Shown one piece after another: positions 16,670-24,465 of a stretch of 64,000 bases of DNA. Source of the stretch: DASVRA01 sp036388855 (GTDB taxonomy: Bacteria; Pseudomonadota; Alphaproteobacteria; Caulobacterales; Caulobacteraceae); assembly GCA_036388855.1 (NCBI GenBank), contig DASVRA010000011.1, positions 1 through 64,000 on the forward strand, written 5' to 3'. Position 1 is the first letter of the stretch, and every line of letters begins with the position of its first letter. Under the pieces are notes generated by a model. It saw nothing but the letters and a program-made list of their open reading frames with translations. It made no database searches and was not told the origin of the DNA. A program made the translations under genes and the position numbers.

Positions 16670-17166
16670 GGCCTTTGGCTAGCAGGGGAATCGCCCCCTC
16701 CCAACCCTTGGCCAGGCCGCTGACGGCGGTGACCTTCACGGCTCCCACGCACAGGCGGCGAGGCCAGGATGTCCGCCAGCATGGCGGACAGGCGCGTCTC
16801 GTCCTTCAGCTCGCATTCCCAGATCGTCACCGGCGTCCAGCCGCGCGCCGCAAGCGCCGCGGCATGGCTCCCATCGCGCTCGCGGTTGCGCCCGATCTTG
16901 CCTCGCCAGTACTCCGCGTTCTGTTTGGGCGCCCGCGCCCCACGCGCGCAATCGTGGCCGTGCCAGAAGCAGCCGTGCACGAACACCGCGACCCGCCGCC
17001 CGGGCAGCACGATGTCGGGCGCGCCAGGGAGGTCGCGCCGGTGCAGCCGGTAGCGCGCGCCCATGGCCCAGAGCATCTTGCGCACCTTCAGCTCGGGCCC
17101 GGTGTTGCGCCCCTTCACCCGCCGCATCACCGCCGAGCGCTTCTCGGGCGCGAACACATCGGTCAT
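16666..17166 (-). CDS. vsr: Very short patch repair endonuclease (Vsr)
   Basis: A PD-(D/E)XK-like endonuclease that nicks 5' to the T in T:G mismatches arising from deamination of 5-methylcytosine. Hallmarks are RSAVMRRVKGRNTGPELKVR, PGAPDIVLPGRRVAVFVHG with the catalytic Asp, CFWHGHDC (zinc and active-site residues) and TPVTIWECELKD. The body matches Vsr, and a basic tail of about 25 residues follows. The ATG at 17166 is the family start. No DNA cytosine methyltransferase is visible in the window, so this is an orphan vsr, coupled instead to a YgjP peptidase gene. Confidence 0.88.
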   Translation of the reverse strand: MTDVFAPEKRSAVMRRVKGRNTGPELKVRKMLWAMGARYRLHRRDLPGAPDIVLPGRRVAVFVHGCFWHGHDCARGARAPKQNAEYWRGKIGRNRERDGSHAAALAARGWTPVTIWECELKDETRLSAMLADILASPPVRGSREGHRRQRPGQGLGGGDSPASQRP

Positions 17167-17278
17167 GCCGTCCTCTAGCAGCGCGCGGCAGTCTGGAGGA
17201 GCCGCCGGCCTCGCCAAACCCGCGCGCGGGCGTCATAAGGCCGTCCCATTCCCCGGACATTGGCTCGCCGCCTCTGCA

Positions 17279-17824
17279 ATGGCCCTCCCGCCCCTCTCCC
17301 TTCCCCTGCTCGCGCTCGCCGCGATCGCCCTGCCGGCACAGCCTGCGCAGGCGGCGCGGCGCATATACTCCTACGACCCCGCCAACGCCGCCGCGCGGGT
17401 GCTGGCGGAGGACGGCTTCACCTTCGTCTTCGACGACGCCCCCCTGCGCGGTCAGAAGGTGCGCACGGTGCTGTCCAATCACGCCAATGCCGAGGCGCCG
17501 CTGCAGCCTGCCTCCGAAGACGCGCTCGGCGCCACCCTGGAGGCGCTGGCCGGCAAACCGGTACGCGAGCGCGAGCTCTACGAGATCGTGAAGAAGGAAA
17601 ACGGCGACGCCCTGGCGCGCGCCGCCTGCCCGGGCGCCGAGCGGGCCTGGCTGGCCTTCGGCCCGCTCAAGCGAGCCCGCGACCTTGCCATCCAGGTGTT
17701 CGGCCGCGATCCAGGGGGCAAGCCCCGCTTCTGCGCCACCCTGCAGTTCACATGGCGGGGCGAATGGCGCCTGCCCGACACGGTGGGCTCGATGCGCCCC
17801 GATCTTGGGCCTAGACCGCAATGA
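17279..17824 (+). CDS. Exported hypothetical protein, first gene of the TPR-sulfotransferase operon
   Basis: A 181-residue protein that I do not recognise. Residues 1-23 are a clear Sec signal peptide (LLALAAIALPAQPAQA, cleavage near AQA-AR). The mature protein has an IYSYDPANAAARVL opening and a central charged domain with two Cys residues that could pair. The ATG at 17279 is chosen because the signal peptide begins there. Its stop overlaps the start of the next gene (ATGA), so it is translationally coupled to the sulfotransferase-like genes. An envelope role alongside them is an inference. Confidence 0.7.
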   Translation: MALPPLSLPLLALAAIALPAQPAQAARRIYSYDPANAAARVLAEDGFTFVFDDAPLRGQKVRTVLSNHANAEAPLQPASEDALGATLEALAGKPVRERELYEIVKKENGDALARAACPGAERAWLAFGPLKRARDLAIQVFGRDPGGKPRFCATLQFTWRGEWRLPDTVGSMRPDLGPRPQ

Positions 17825-19428
17825 TGAGCACCGCCCGCCCCCTGACCCGCGAAAACGTCAACGCCATGCTGCGCGAGGTCGATCTGGCGCTGCAGGGCCA
17901 GAACATGGTCGGCGCCGTCTCCGCCGCCGAGCGCGCGCTCGACGCCGGCATAGAGCACCCCCTGCTGCTGGCCCTGGTCGCCGAACAGCGCCGTCAGACC
18001 GGTTGGACGCTGGAGGCGGTGAACCTGGCCGAGCGCGCCCGCGCGCTGGCCCCGCGCGAGCCGCAGGTCCTGACCGTGCTGGCCGAGTGCCTCTCCGCCA
18101 TCGGCCGCGAGGCCGAGGCGATCGAGCAGCTGGAGGCCGCAGTGGCGGCGGAGCCCCGCTACGCCCCCGCCTGGCTGACCAAAGCGAGGCTGCACGAGAC
18201 CCGTGGAGAGATGGCCGAGGCCGCGCGCGCCTACGAACAGGCGTTCGAGGCGGAGCCAAGGCTTGCCGACGCGGCCGCCAAACGCGCCTGGCTGGCGGCC
18301 CGCGCCGGCGAGGGCGAGACGGCGCGCGGCTGGGGCGCGCGGGCGCTCGGCGCTTCGCCGACCTCGGTGACCGCCCGTCTCGCGCTGATCCAGGCGGACG
18401 TGCTGGACGGCCGTTACCAAGGGGCGTTGGCTGCGGCGCAGCAGCTGAACGAAAGCACGGGCCTGAGCTCCTCCAACCAGGCACTGGTCCAGGGCCTGAT
18501 CGCCGACGCCCTGGACGGCCTGGAGCGCACCGCGGAAGCCTTCGAGGCCTACCGGCGTTCCAACGACATCTTCAGGCAGCAATACGCAGGCGAGGTGGCG
18601 ATGGCGGCGCCGGTCTCGCCGGCGGAGACCGTGCGGCGGATGTCCGCCTGGTTCGAGGCGTCCGAGCCTTGGCCGAAGCCGGAAGTGGAGGCGGAGGACG
18701 GCGAGCCCGCGACCCACGTCTTCCTGCTCGGCTTCCCCCGCTCCGGCGTCGGCGCGGTCGAGCAGGCGCTCCGCGCCCAGCCTGGCGTCGCCACCCTCGC
18801 CCACAGGAACACCTTCGTCTCCGCCATAGAGACCTACCTCGACCCCGACGGCGGCCTGCAGCGCCTCGCCGTCCTGGATGCGGAGGAAGCCGCGCGGCTG
18901 CGCCGGAGCTATTTCGAAGAGGTGCGGCGGCTCGGGGGCGACCTGTCCAGGCCCGTGTTCGTCGATCAGCTGCCGCTCAACTCGCTGGCCCTGCCGCTGG
19001 TGGCGCGGCTGTTCCCCCACGCCAAGGTGCTGATCACGCGGCGCGATCCGCGCGACGTGGTGCTCAGCTGCTACCGCAGCCGCTTCCCGGTCACGCCGCT
19101 GACCTTCCAGTTCCTCGACCTCCAGTCCGCCGCCGACCTGTTCGACGCCTCCATGCAGCTCAACGACGCCTACCTCCGCCGCCTGCCGCTCGATGTGCGG
19201 GCGGTCGTCTACGAGGAGCTGGCGCGGGACCCACGGCGGTTCGGGCAGGGGCTTGGCGAATATCTGGGCGTTGAATGGAGCGCCGGCGCCGTCCCCGGCG
19301 GTGACGAGAAGGCCGCGGCCGGCGTTGGGCGCTGGCGGCGGTACGAGCAGGAGCTCGCCCCAGTGCTGCCGGCTCTGGAGCCCTGGGTGCGGCGCTTCGG
19401 CTACGCGACCGAAGGCGGCGAGGGATGA
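17821..19428 (+). CDS. TPR-sulfotransferase protein, copy 1 (active site degraded)
   Basis: A 535-residue protein with TPR-like helical repeats over about residues 15-270 and a sulfotransferase fold after residue 300. It is a paralogue of the next gene. The PAPS-binding loop is GFPRSGVGAVEQ near residue 304, where active family members have GFPRSGTT. The following helix-strand carries LAHRNTF where the sister protein has LEERETL, so the putative catalytic Glu is missing. The second PAPS motif (RRDPRDVVLS) and the FVDQLPLNSL segment are intact. I infer a catalytically impaired partner or scaffold. ATG codons at 17821 and 17824 are both possible starts. Confidence 0.82.
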   Translation: MMSTARPLTRENVNAMLREVDLALQGQNMVGAVSAAERALDAGIEHPLLLALVAEQRRQTGWTLEAVNLAERARALAPREPQVLTVLAECLSAIGREAEAIEQLEAAVAAEPRYAPAWLTKARLHETRGEMAEAARAYEQAFEAEPRLADAAAKRAWLAARAGEGETARGWGARALGASPTSVTARLALIQADVLDGRYQGALAAAQQLNESTGLSSSNQALVQGLIADALDGLERTAEAFEAYRRSNDIFRQQYAGEVAMAAPVSPAETVRRMSAWFEASEPWPKPEVEAEDGEPATHVFLLGFPRSGVGAVEQALRAQPGVATLAHRNTFVSAIETYLDPDGGLQRLAVLDAEEAARLRRSYFEEVRRLGGDLSRPVFVDQLPLNSLALPLVARLFPHAKVLITRRDPRDVVLSCYRSRFPVTPLTFQFLDLQSAADLFDASMQLNDAYLRRLPLDVRAVVYEELARDPRRFGQGLGEYLGVEWSAGAVPGGDEKAAAGVGRWRRYEQELAPVLPALEPWVRRFGYATEGGEG

Positions 19429-21068
19429 GCCAAACACAAGCCCCGGCTCGCGCCGTTCCCGACGCCGAGCGGCTGGGCGAAATCGAGAGCCTGATACGCA
19501 CCAACCAGGTCCCGCGCGCCGCCGAACTGGCCGAGCAGGCGCTGGCGGAGGGCCTGGAGCATCCGATGCTGCTCAACCTTTCCGCCTATGGCCTGGAGCA
19601 GCAGGGACGCTTCGACGAGGCGCTGAGCCGCCTGATCCGCGCGCGCGAGTTGGCGCCCCTGGACCCATCGGTGCTGAACGCGCTCGGGCTGGCCTACGCC
19701 GGGGCCCAGGAGCACGAGGCGGCGGCCGAGGCGTTCGCAGCCGCCGTCGCCGCCTATCCCCGCTTCGCGCCCGCATGGTACAACAAGGGCGCCGCCGAGG
19801 AGACGCTGGGTCGCCTCGACCACGCCCGCGCCAGCTATGAGCAGGGCGTGGCGCTGCAGCCCGACCACGTCGGCTCCCTGGCCGGCCTCGCCAGCGTCGC
19901 CGCGCGCAAGGCCGAATACGACCAGGCGCGCCAGTATGCCGAGCGGGCGCTGGCGATCGCGCCCGGTCTGCCCGTGCCGGTCATGGCGCTGACCAACGCC
20001 GACATGGCGGCGGGCGACTACGCCGGCGCCGAGGCGCGGCTGCGCGAATTGCTCGCGGACCCGCGCGTCGGCCCCGCCGAGCGCGCCATCGCGGAGGGGC
20101 TGCTGGGCGACGTGCTGGACGCCCAGAACCGCACCGCCGAAGCCTTCGCCGCCTACACCTCCGCCAACGGGGGCCTCCAGAAGCTGCACGCCCCGCGCAT
20201 GGCCGGCCGGCAGTCGGTGCTGGAGGCAGCGCTGTGGCTGATCCGCTACTTCGAGAAGGCGCCGGTCTGGCCGCCCCGCCGCAACGCGCCCGCATCGCCG
20301 CCGGACATCGGCGGCCACGTCTTCCTCGTCGGCTTCCCTCGCTCCGGCACCACTCTGTTGGAGCAGGTGCTGGCCAGCCACCCGAGCGTGGTTGCGCTGG
20401 AAGAGCGCGAGACCTTGGCCGACGCCGCGCGCCTGTACATGAAGAACCCCGCCGGTCTGGACCGCCTGACGCTGGCCGGCGAGGGCGAGCTGCAGCGGCT
20501 GCGCGACGCCTATTGGGCGCGGGTGCGTGAGGCGGGAGTCGAGCCGGGCGGCCGGGTGTTCGTCGACAAGCTGCCGCTGAACACGGTGAAGCTGCCGCTG
20601 ATCGCTTGGCTGTTCCCCCGCGCCAAAGTCCTGTTCGCCCGGCGCGATCCGCGCGACGTGGTGCTGAGCGGCTTCCGCCGCCGCTTCCGCATCAACCCGT
20701 CGATGTACCAGCTGCTGACCCTGAACGGCGCGGCCCAGTTCTATGACGCGGTGATGCGCCTGGCCGAACTCTACCGCGCCCGCCTGCCGCTGGACCTCAA
20801 GGTGGTCCGTCACGAGGACCTGGTGGACGACTTCGAGGCCCAGGCCCGCGCCATCTGCCGCTTTATCGGCCTCCCTTGGGACCCGGCGCTCCACGGCTTC
20901 GCCGAGCGGGTGCGCGACCGCAGCGTCGCCACCCCCAGCGCCCAGCAGGTCGCCAAAGGCCTGAACCGCGACGGCATGGGCCAGTGGCGCCGCTACAAGG
21001 CCGAACTCGGGCCCGTCCTGCCCCTGCTCCAGCCTTGGGTCGAGCGCTTCGGTTACCCGGCGGATTAA
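19425..21068 (+). CDS. TPR-sulfotransferase protein, copy 2
   Basis: A 547-residue protein with N-terminal TPR repeats (about residues 20-260) and a C-terminal sulfotransferase domain. The 5'-phosphosulfate loop GFPRSGTTLLEQ is near residue 303. PSVVALEERETLAD supplies the Glu pair expected of tyrosylprotein-type sulfotransferases. The 3'-phosphate motif is ARRDPRDVVLSGFRRRF. The enzyme should transfer sulfate from PAPS to a protein or carbohydrate acceptor; the acceptor is unknown. Its ATG overlaps the stop of copy 1 (ATGA), which suggests the two proteins are made together and perhaps form a heterodimer. A lipoprotein gene follows after 3 nt. Confidence 0.85.
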   Translation: MSQTQAPARAVPDAERLGEIESLIRTNQVPRAAELAEQALAEGLEHPMLLNLSAYGLEQQGRFDEALSRLIRARELAPLDPSVLNALGLAYAGAQEHEAAAEAFAAAVAAYPRFAPAWYNKGAAEETLGRLDHARASYEQGVALQPDHVGSLAGLASVAARKAEYDQARQYAERALAIAPGLPVPVMALTNADMAAGDYAGAEARLRELLADPRVGPAERAIAEGLLGDVLDAQNRTAEAFAAYTSANGGLQKLHAPRMAGRQSVLEAALWLIRYFEKAPVWPPRRNAPASPPDIGGHVFLVGFPRSGTTLLEQVLASHPSVVALEERETLADAARLYMKNPAGLDRLTLAGEGELQRLRDAYWARVREAGVEPGGRVFVDKLPLNTVKLPLIAWLFPRAKVLFARRDPRDVVLSGFRRRFRINPSMYQLLTLNGAAQFYDAVMRLAELYRARLPLDLKVVRHEDLVDDFEAQARAICRFIGLPWDPALHGFAERVRDRSVATPSAQQVAKGLNRDGMGQWRRYKAELGPVLPLLQPWVERFGYPAD

Positions 21069-21071
21069 ACC

Positions 21072-21581
21072 ATGCTGCGCCCGCTCGCCTTCGCCCTGTG
21101 CCTCTTCGTCCTCTCCGCCTGCGCGACCGTCGAACGAGTGGACGCCGCCGCCGACGTGCACGCCTTCCTGATCGCGGTGCGTGACGGCGACCGCGCGGCC
21201 TTCGACCGTCACGTGGACCGCCCGGCGCTGAAGGCGCAGCTGCGCAGCCGAGTCATCGAGGAGGGCGCCCGCCATGGCGGCCCCCAAAGCTTCGCGGCGG
21301 GCGCCGCCGTTCTCGCAGGGCCGCTGGTAGACGCCGGCGTCGACGCCCTGGTGCAGCCGCAGGTGTTCCGCGCCGCCGCGCGCCTGGCCGGCTACGGTCC
21401 CGAGACCGCCATCCCCAATCCCCTGATCATCTCGCGCGAGCTGCGCAACCTGCCGGGCGGCCGGGCGTGCGTGGTGATCGATCGCCAGTGCAGCTTCGTG
21501 TTCAAGAACGAGGACGGGGTCTGGCGGCTGATCGCTTTCGAGGGCGATCTTGGCGCCATGAGGCGGCGCATCGGCCGCTGA
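21072..21581 (+). CDS. DUF2939 lipoprotein
   Basis: A 169-residue protein with a lipoprotein signal: hydrophobic residues 5-15, then LSAC as the lipobox, so Cys17 would be lipidated. The body resembles DUF2939: VDAAADVHAFLIAVRDGDRAAFDRHVDRPAL, then a segment ending FKNEDGVWRLIAFEG. Such proteins are envelope-associated and uncharacterised. It starts 3 nt after the sulfotransferase gene and is the last gene of that operon. Confidence 0.75.
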   Translation: MLRPLAFALCLFVLSACATVERVDAAADVHAFLIAVRDGDRAAFDRHVDRPALKAQLRSRVIEEGARHGGPQSFAAGAAVLAGPLVDAGVDALVQPQVFRAAARLAGYGPETAIPNPLIISRELRNLPGGRACVVIDRQCSFVFKNEDGVWRLIAFEGDLGAMRRRIGR

Positions 21582-21773
21582 GATCGGGGGCCGCGGCCGC
21601 AGCTCCCCCCGGGGCTGCGACCGCGGCCGTGGCTCCAGAGCCAAACCCGCGACGGCGACGCTCACGTCCCCCGACGTGCGATGCGCCCACGATGCGCCTG
21701 ACTTCGCAGGCGCGATACGGCGCACGTTGTCGCAGCCGTGGACTTGCCGCCCCGCCGGGGGCAGGAAGGCGCC

Positions 21774-22199
21774 ATGAAACGCGACCAGCGCGGTGGCCGC
21801 CAGGGCCAGGCCCCGGGCCCTTCACAACGCCAGCTACGCGCCGGCGAGCTGGTGCGCCACGCCCTGGTGGAGATCCTGCTCGAGGAGGCGCCGCACGACG
21901 AGGCGCTGCAGAAGGCGCACGTCACCGTCACCGAGGTGCGGATGAGTCCGGACCTCAAGCACGCGCTTTGCTTCGTCGAGCCGCTGGGCGGCGTGCATGC
22001 GCCCGAGGTGGTCGACGCGTTGAACCGTCACGCCAAGTTCCTGCGCGGCCGTCTCGGCCACCAGATCGAACTGAAGTTCACCCCCGACCTGAAGTTTGTC
22101 CACGACGAAAGCTTCGACGAAGCGGCGCGGATGCACGCCCTGTTCAACCGCCCGGAGGTGCGCCGGGACCTGGAGGAGACTGAGGACCGCTCCGAATGA
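21774..22199 (+). CDS. rbfA: Ribosome-binding factor A
   Basis: RbfA binds the 30S subunit and assists late maturation of 16S rRNA, with a role in cold adaptation. The KH-like fold is recognisable: RQLRAGELVRHALVEILLE, VTVTEVRMSPDLKHALCFVEPL, LNRHAKFLRGRLGHQIELKFTPDLKF and DESFDEAARM. The ATG at 21774 is preceded by AGGAAGG. In Caulobacter-type genomes rbfA normally follows nusA-infB; here infB is not upstream. Its stop overlaps the start of the arginase-fold gene (ATGA), starting the chain rbfA, arginase-like, truB, rpsO, pnp. Confidence 0.9.
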   Translation: MKRDQRGGRQGQAPGPSQRQLRAGELVRHALVEILLEEAPHDEALQKAHVTVTEVRMSPDLKHALCFVEPLGGVHAPEVVDALNRHAKFLRGRLGHQIELKFTPDLKFVHDESFDEAARMHALFNRPEVRRDLEETEDRSE

Positions 22200-23077
22200 G
22201 CCGAGGGGCCATTCGGCTGATTGAAGCCTCATACGACTCCGGCCACCGCCTCGCGCGGATGGGCGCCGGCCCTGCCGCGCTGATCCGCTCCGGCTTGGTT
22301 CAGGCAATCGAGAGCTCGGGCGCCGAAAGCCGTCACGTTCCTGTCGAACTGGAGCCTGGCTTCCACGCCGAGATCGCCGCCGCCTTCGAGCTGCAACGAG
22401 CGGTGGCGAGGGAGGTTCGTCAGGCGGTCGCGGCCGGCGAGTTTCCCCTCGTCCTCGGCGGCAACTGCAACACCGGCAGCGTGGGCGGCGCCGCGGGACT
22501 GTCCGCCCCGGACCTGGGCGTCCTCTGGTTCGACGCCCATGCCGACGGGGAAACGCCCGAGACCACCACCAGCGGCTTTCTCGACGGCATGGGCCTGACG
22601 ATGCTGCAGGGCCGCGCCTGGATGGCGAAACTTGGCCGGCTGGAAGGGTTCCGCCCGATCCCGGGCCCTCGCATCCTGCTGATCGGCGCGCGCGATGTCG
22701 GGGACGCCGAAGCGGCCAACCTCGACGGCTGGGGCGTGCGCCGGCTCGCGGTCCAGGACATTCGCCGCGGGCACGCTTCCATTGACGCGGGACTGTCCGC
22801 CTTGGCGGCGGCGGGCGTGCGCAGGTTGCTGATCCACGTCGACGCCGACGTCCACGATCCGGACGCGGTGGCTCCGGCCAACGGCTACGCGGTCCAGGAC
22901 GGCCTGCTGCCGGATGAAGTCACCGGTATCATCGGCGCCGCGGCGCGGGCCTTTCCGGTCGCTCTGGCGTCACTGGCCTCTTTCGACCCCAGCTTCGACC
23001 GCGACAACCGGGTGTCGAACGTCATGAGCCGCCTGGCCGTGCAACTGGTCGAGCTTGGGACGGTGGAGGCGCGCTGA
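22196..23077 (+). CDS. Arginase-family protein with an altered metal site
   Basis: A 293-residue ureohydrolase-fold protein. The core motifs are [11 protein letters not shown] (Asp-His-Asp ligands) and [10 protein letters not shown] (second Asp pair). The usual GGDHS motif is GGNCN ([11 protein letters not shown]), so the first metal-binding His is replaced by Cys. The final motif, normally carrying a Glu, reads [11 protein letters not shown]. It therefore may bind a different metal or act on something other than arginine, agmatine or formiminoglutamate. It is wedged between rbfA and truB with overlapping codons at both ends, so it must be co-translated with ribosome-maturation genes. Confidence 0.8.
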   Translation: MSRGAIRLIEASYDSGHRLARMGAGPAALIRSGLVQAIESSGAESRHVPVELEPGFHAEIAAAFELQRAVAREVRQAVAAGEFPLVLGGNCNTGSVGGAAGLSAPDLGVLWFDAHADGETPETTTSGFLDGMGLTMLQGRAWMAKLGRLEGFRPIPGPRILLIGARDVGDAEAANLDGWGVRRLAVQDIRRGHASIDAGLSALAAAGVRRLLIHVDADVHDPDAVAPANGYAVQDGLLPDEVTGIIGAAARAFPVALASLASFDPSFDRDNRVSNVMSRLAVQLVELGTVEAR

Positions 23078-24045
23078 TGGCTCGCCGCCGCAAGGGCGCG
23101 CCCGTCTCCGGCTGGGTGTGCCTGGACAAGCCGGCGGGCCTGACCTCCACCCGCGCGGTCAGCATGGTGCGCCGCCTGTTCGACGCGCAGAAGGCGGGGC
23201 ACGCGGGCACGCTCGATCCGCTCGCCACCGGCATCCTGCCGATCGCGCTGGGGGAAGCGACCAAGACCGTTTCATTCTTGATGGACGCGGACAAGGCGTA
23301 CGTCTTCACGATCGAATGGGGCCGCTCCACCGCCAGCTTCGACGCCGAGGGCGCGACCACGGCGGAGTCGGACGTGCGTCCTTCGAGAGAGGCCGTGGAG
23401 GCCGCGCTCCCAGCGTTCATCGGCGAGATCGAGCAGGTCCCGCCCGCCTTCTCGGCGGTGAAGGTGGACGGCGAACGCGCCTACGACCTCGCCCGCCAAG
23501 GCATCGAACTGGACCTCAAGCCGCGCACCGTCACCATCCACTCCGCCCGCATGGTCGAGGCGCCCGACGCCGATCACGTCACCCTGGAGATCACCTGCGG
23601 CAAAGGCACCTACGTCCGCGCCATCGCCCGCGACCTCGCCGCCGCGCTGGGCGCCTGCGCCCACGTCTCCGCCCTCCGCCGCACCCGCGTCGGAGCCTTC
23701 ACCGAACAAAACGCGGTGACGCTGGAAACCCTGGAGGAGATGTGCCATATGCGGCGCGGCTCGGAGGCCCTGCTTCCGGTGGCGACCGCGCTGGACGACA
23801 TCCCGGCCCTGGCCGTCACCGACGAAGACGCCTTCAGGCTCTCGCAAGGGCGAGCGGTCGTTCTGCTTCCCAGACAGGTCGAGACGCTGCGGCCGCGCCT
23901 AGGCGCGAACCGCACCGTCTTAGCTGTTCAGGGGGATCGGCCGGTCGCCATCGGCGAGATGCGGGCGGGGAAATTGTCCCCCGTGCGCGTGTTCAACCTC
24001 TCTGAAGGAGACCCCGATGTCGATTACGGCCGAACGCAAGGCTGA
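23077..24045 (+). CDS. truB: tRNA pseudouridine synthase B
   Basis: TruB makes pseudouridine 55 in the T-loop of tRNAs. The catalytic motif [19 protein letters not shown] with the nucleophilic Asp lies near residue 47. [20 protein letters not shown] and [14 protein letters not shown] follow, as in the family. Residues beyond about 250 form the C-terminal RNA-binding part. The length of 322 residues is normal for alphaproteobacteria. The start shares TGATG with the stop of the arginase-like gene. The last 29 nt overlap the start of rpsO in another frame. Confidence 0.92.
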   Translation: MARRRKGAPVSGWVCLDKPAGLTSTRAVSMVRRLFDAQKAGHAGTLDPLATGILPIALGEATKTVSFLMDADKAYVFTIEWGRSTASFDAEGATTAESDVRPSREAVEAALPAFIGEIEQVPPAFSAVKVDGERAYDLARQGIELDLKPRTVTIHSARMVEAPDADHVTLEITCGKGTYVRAIARDLAAALGACAHVSALRRTRVGAFTEQNAVTLETLEEMCHMRRGSEALLPVATALDDIPALAVTDEDAFRLSQGRAVVLLPRQVETLRPRLGANRTVLAVQGDRPVAIGEMRAGKLSPVRVFNLSEGDPDVDYGRTQG

Positions 24046-24286
24046 AGTCATCACCACCCATGCGCGCGGCGAGCGCGACACGGGTTCCGCCGAAGTCCAG
24101 GTGGCCATCCTATCCGAACGGATCGCCAACCTGACCGAGCACTTCAAGACCCACAAGAAAGACAACCACTCGCGCCGGGGCCTGCTCAAGATGGTCTCCC
24201 AGCGCCGCCGGTTGCTCGACCACCTGAAGGACACCCACGCCGACCGCTATCAGGCCATCATCGGAACCCTGGGCCTGCGCCGGTAA
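24017..24286 (+). CDS. rpsO: 30S ribosomal protein S15
   Basis: An 89-residue S15, the full family length. It binds 16S rRNA at the three-way junction of helices 20-22. [12 protein letters not shown], the [21 protein letters not shown] segment, [16 protein letters not shown] and the [24 protein letters not shown] region are all typical. The ribosome site GAAGGAG lies inside truB, whose 3' end overlaps rpsO by 29 nt. The downstream pnp gene is normally co-transcribed and autoregulated at an RNase III hairpin, a role the palindromic repeat in between could fill. Confidence 0.95.
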   Translation: MSITAERKAEVITTHARGERDTGSAEVQVAILSERIANLTEHFKTHKKDNHSRRGLLKMVSQRRRLLDHLKDTHADRYQAIIGTLGLRR

Positions 24287-24291
24287 CACCT

Positions 24292-24391
24292 ATTCCGCTC
24301 ATCCCGGCGAACGCCGGGACCCAGGCTTTTTCTGACAGCCTCCCGCTCTCCGACAAAACACCTGGGTCCCCGCCTTCGCGGGGCGGAGCGG
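24292..24391. repeat. Inverted pair of REP-like palindromes between rpsO and pnp
   Basis: Two copies of a palindromic element lie head to head: 24292-24325, read on the minus strand, and 24361-24391 on the plus strand. Each reads CCTGGGTCCC, then a GC-rich stem with a TTCGC loop, then a GAGCGG end. They can fold individually or together as one long hairpin. A degenerate third copy sits at 638-670. This BIME-like arrangement is typical of dispersed alphaproteobacterial intergenic repeats and could act as a transcript-processing or attenuation site. Confidence 0.75.
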
Positions 24392-24465
24392 CTTTGACAG
24401 GGCGCCAGACGCGCCCGCCCCCGCAACAGGCAATCCGGCCTCGGGGACACGCACGAAAGACGAAA

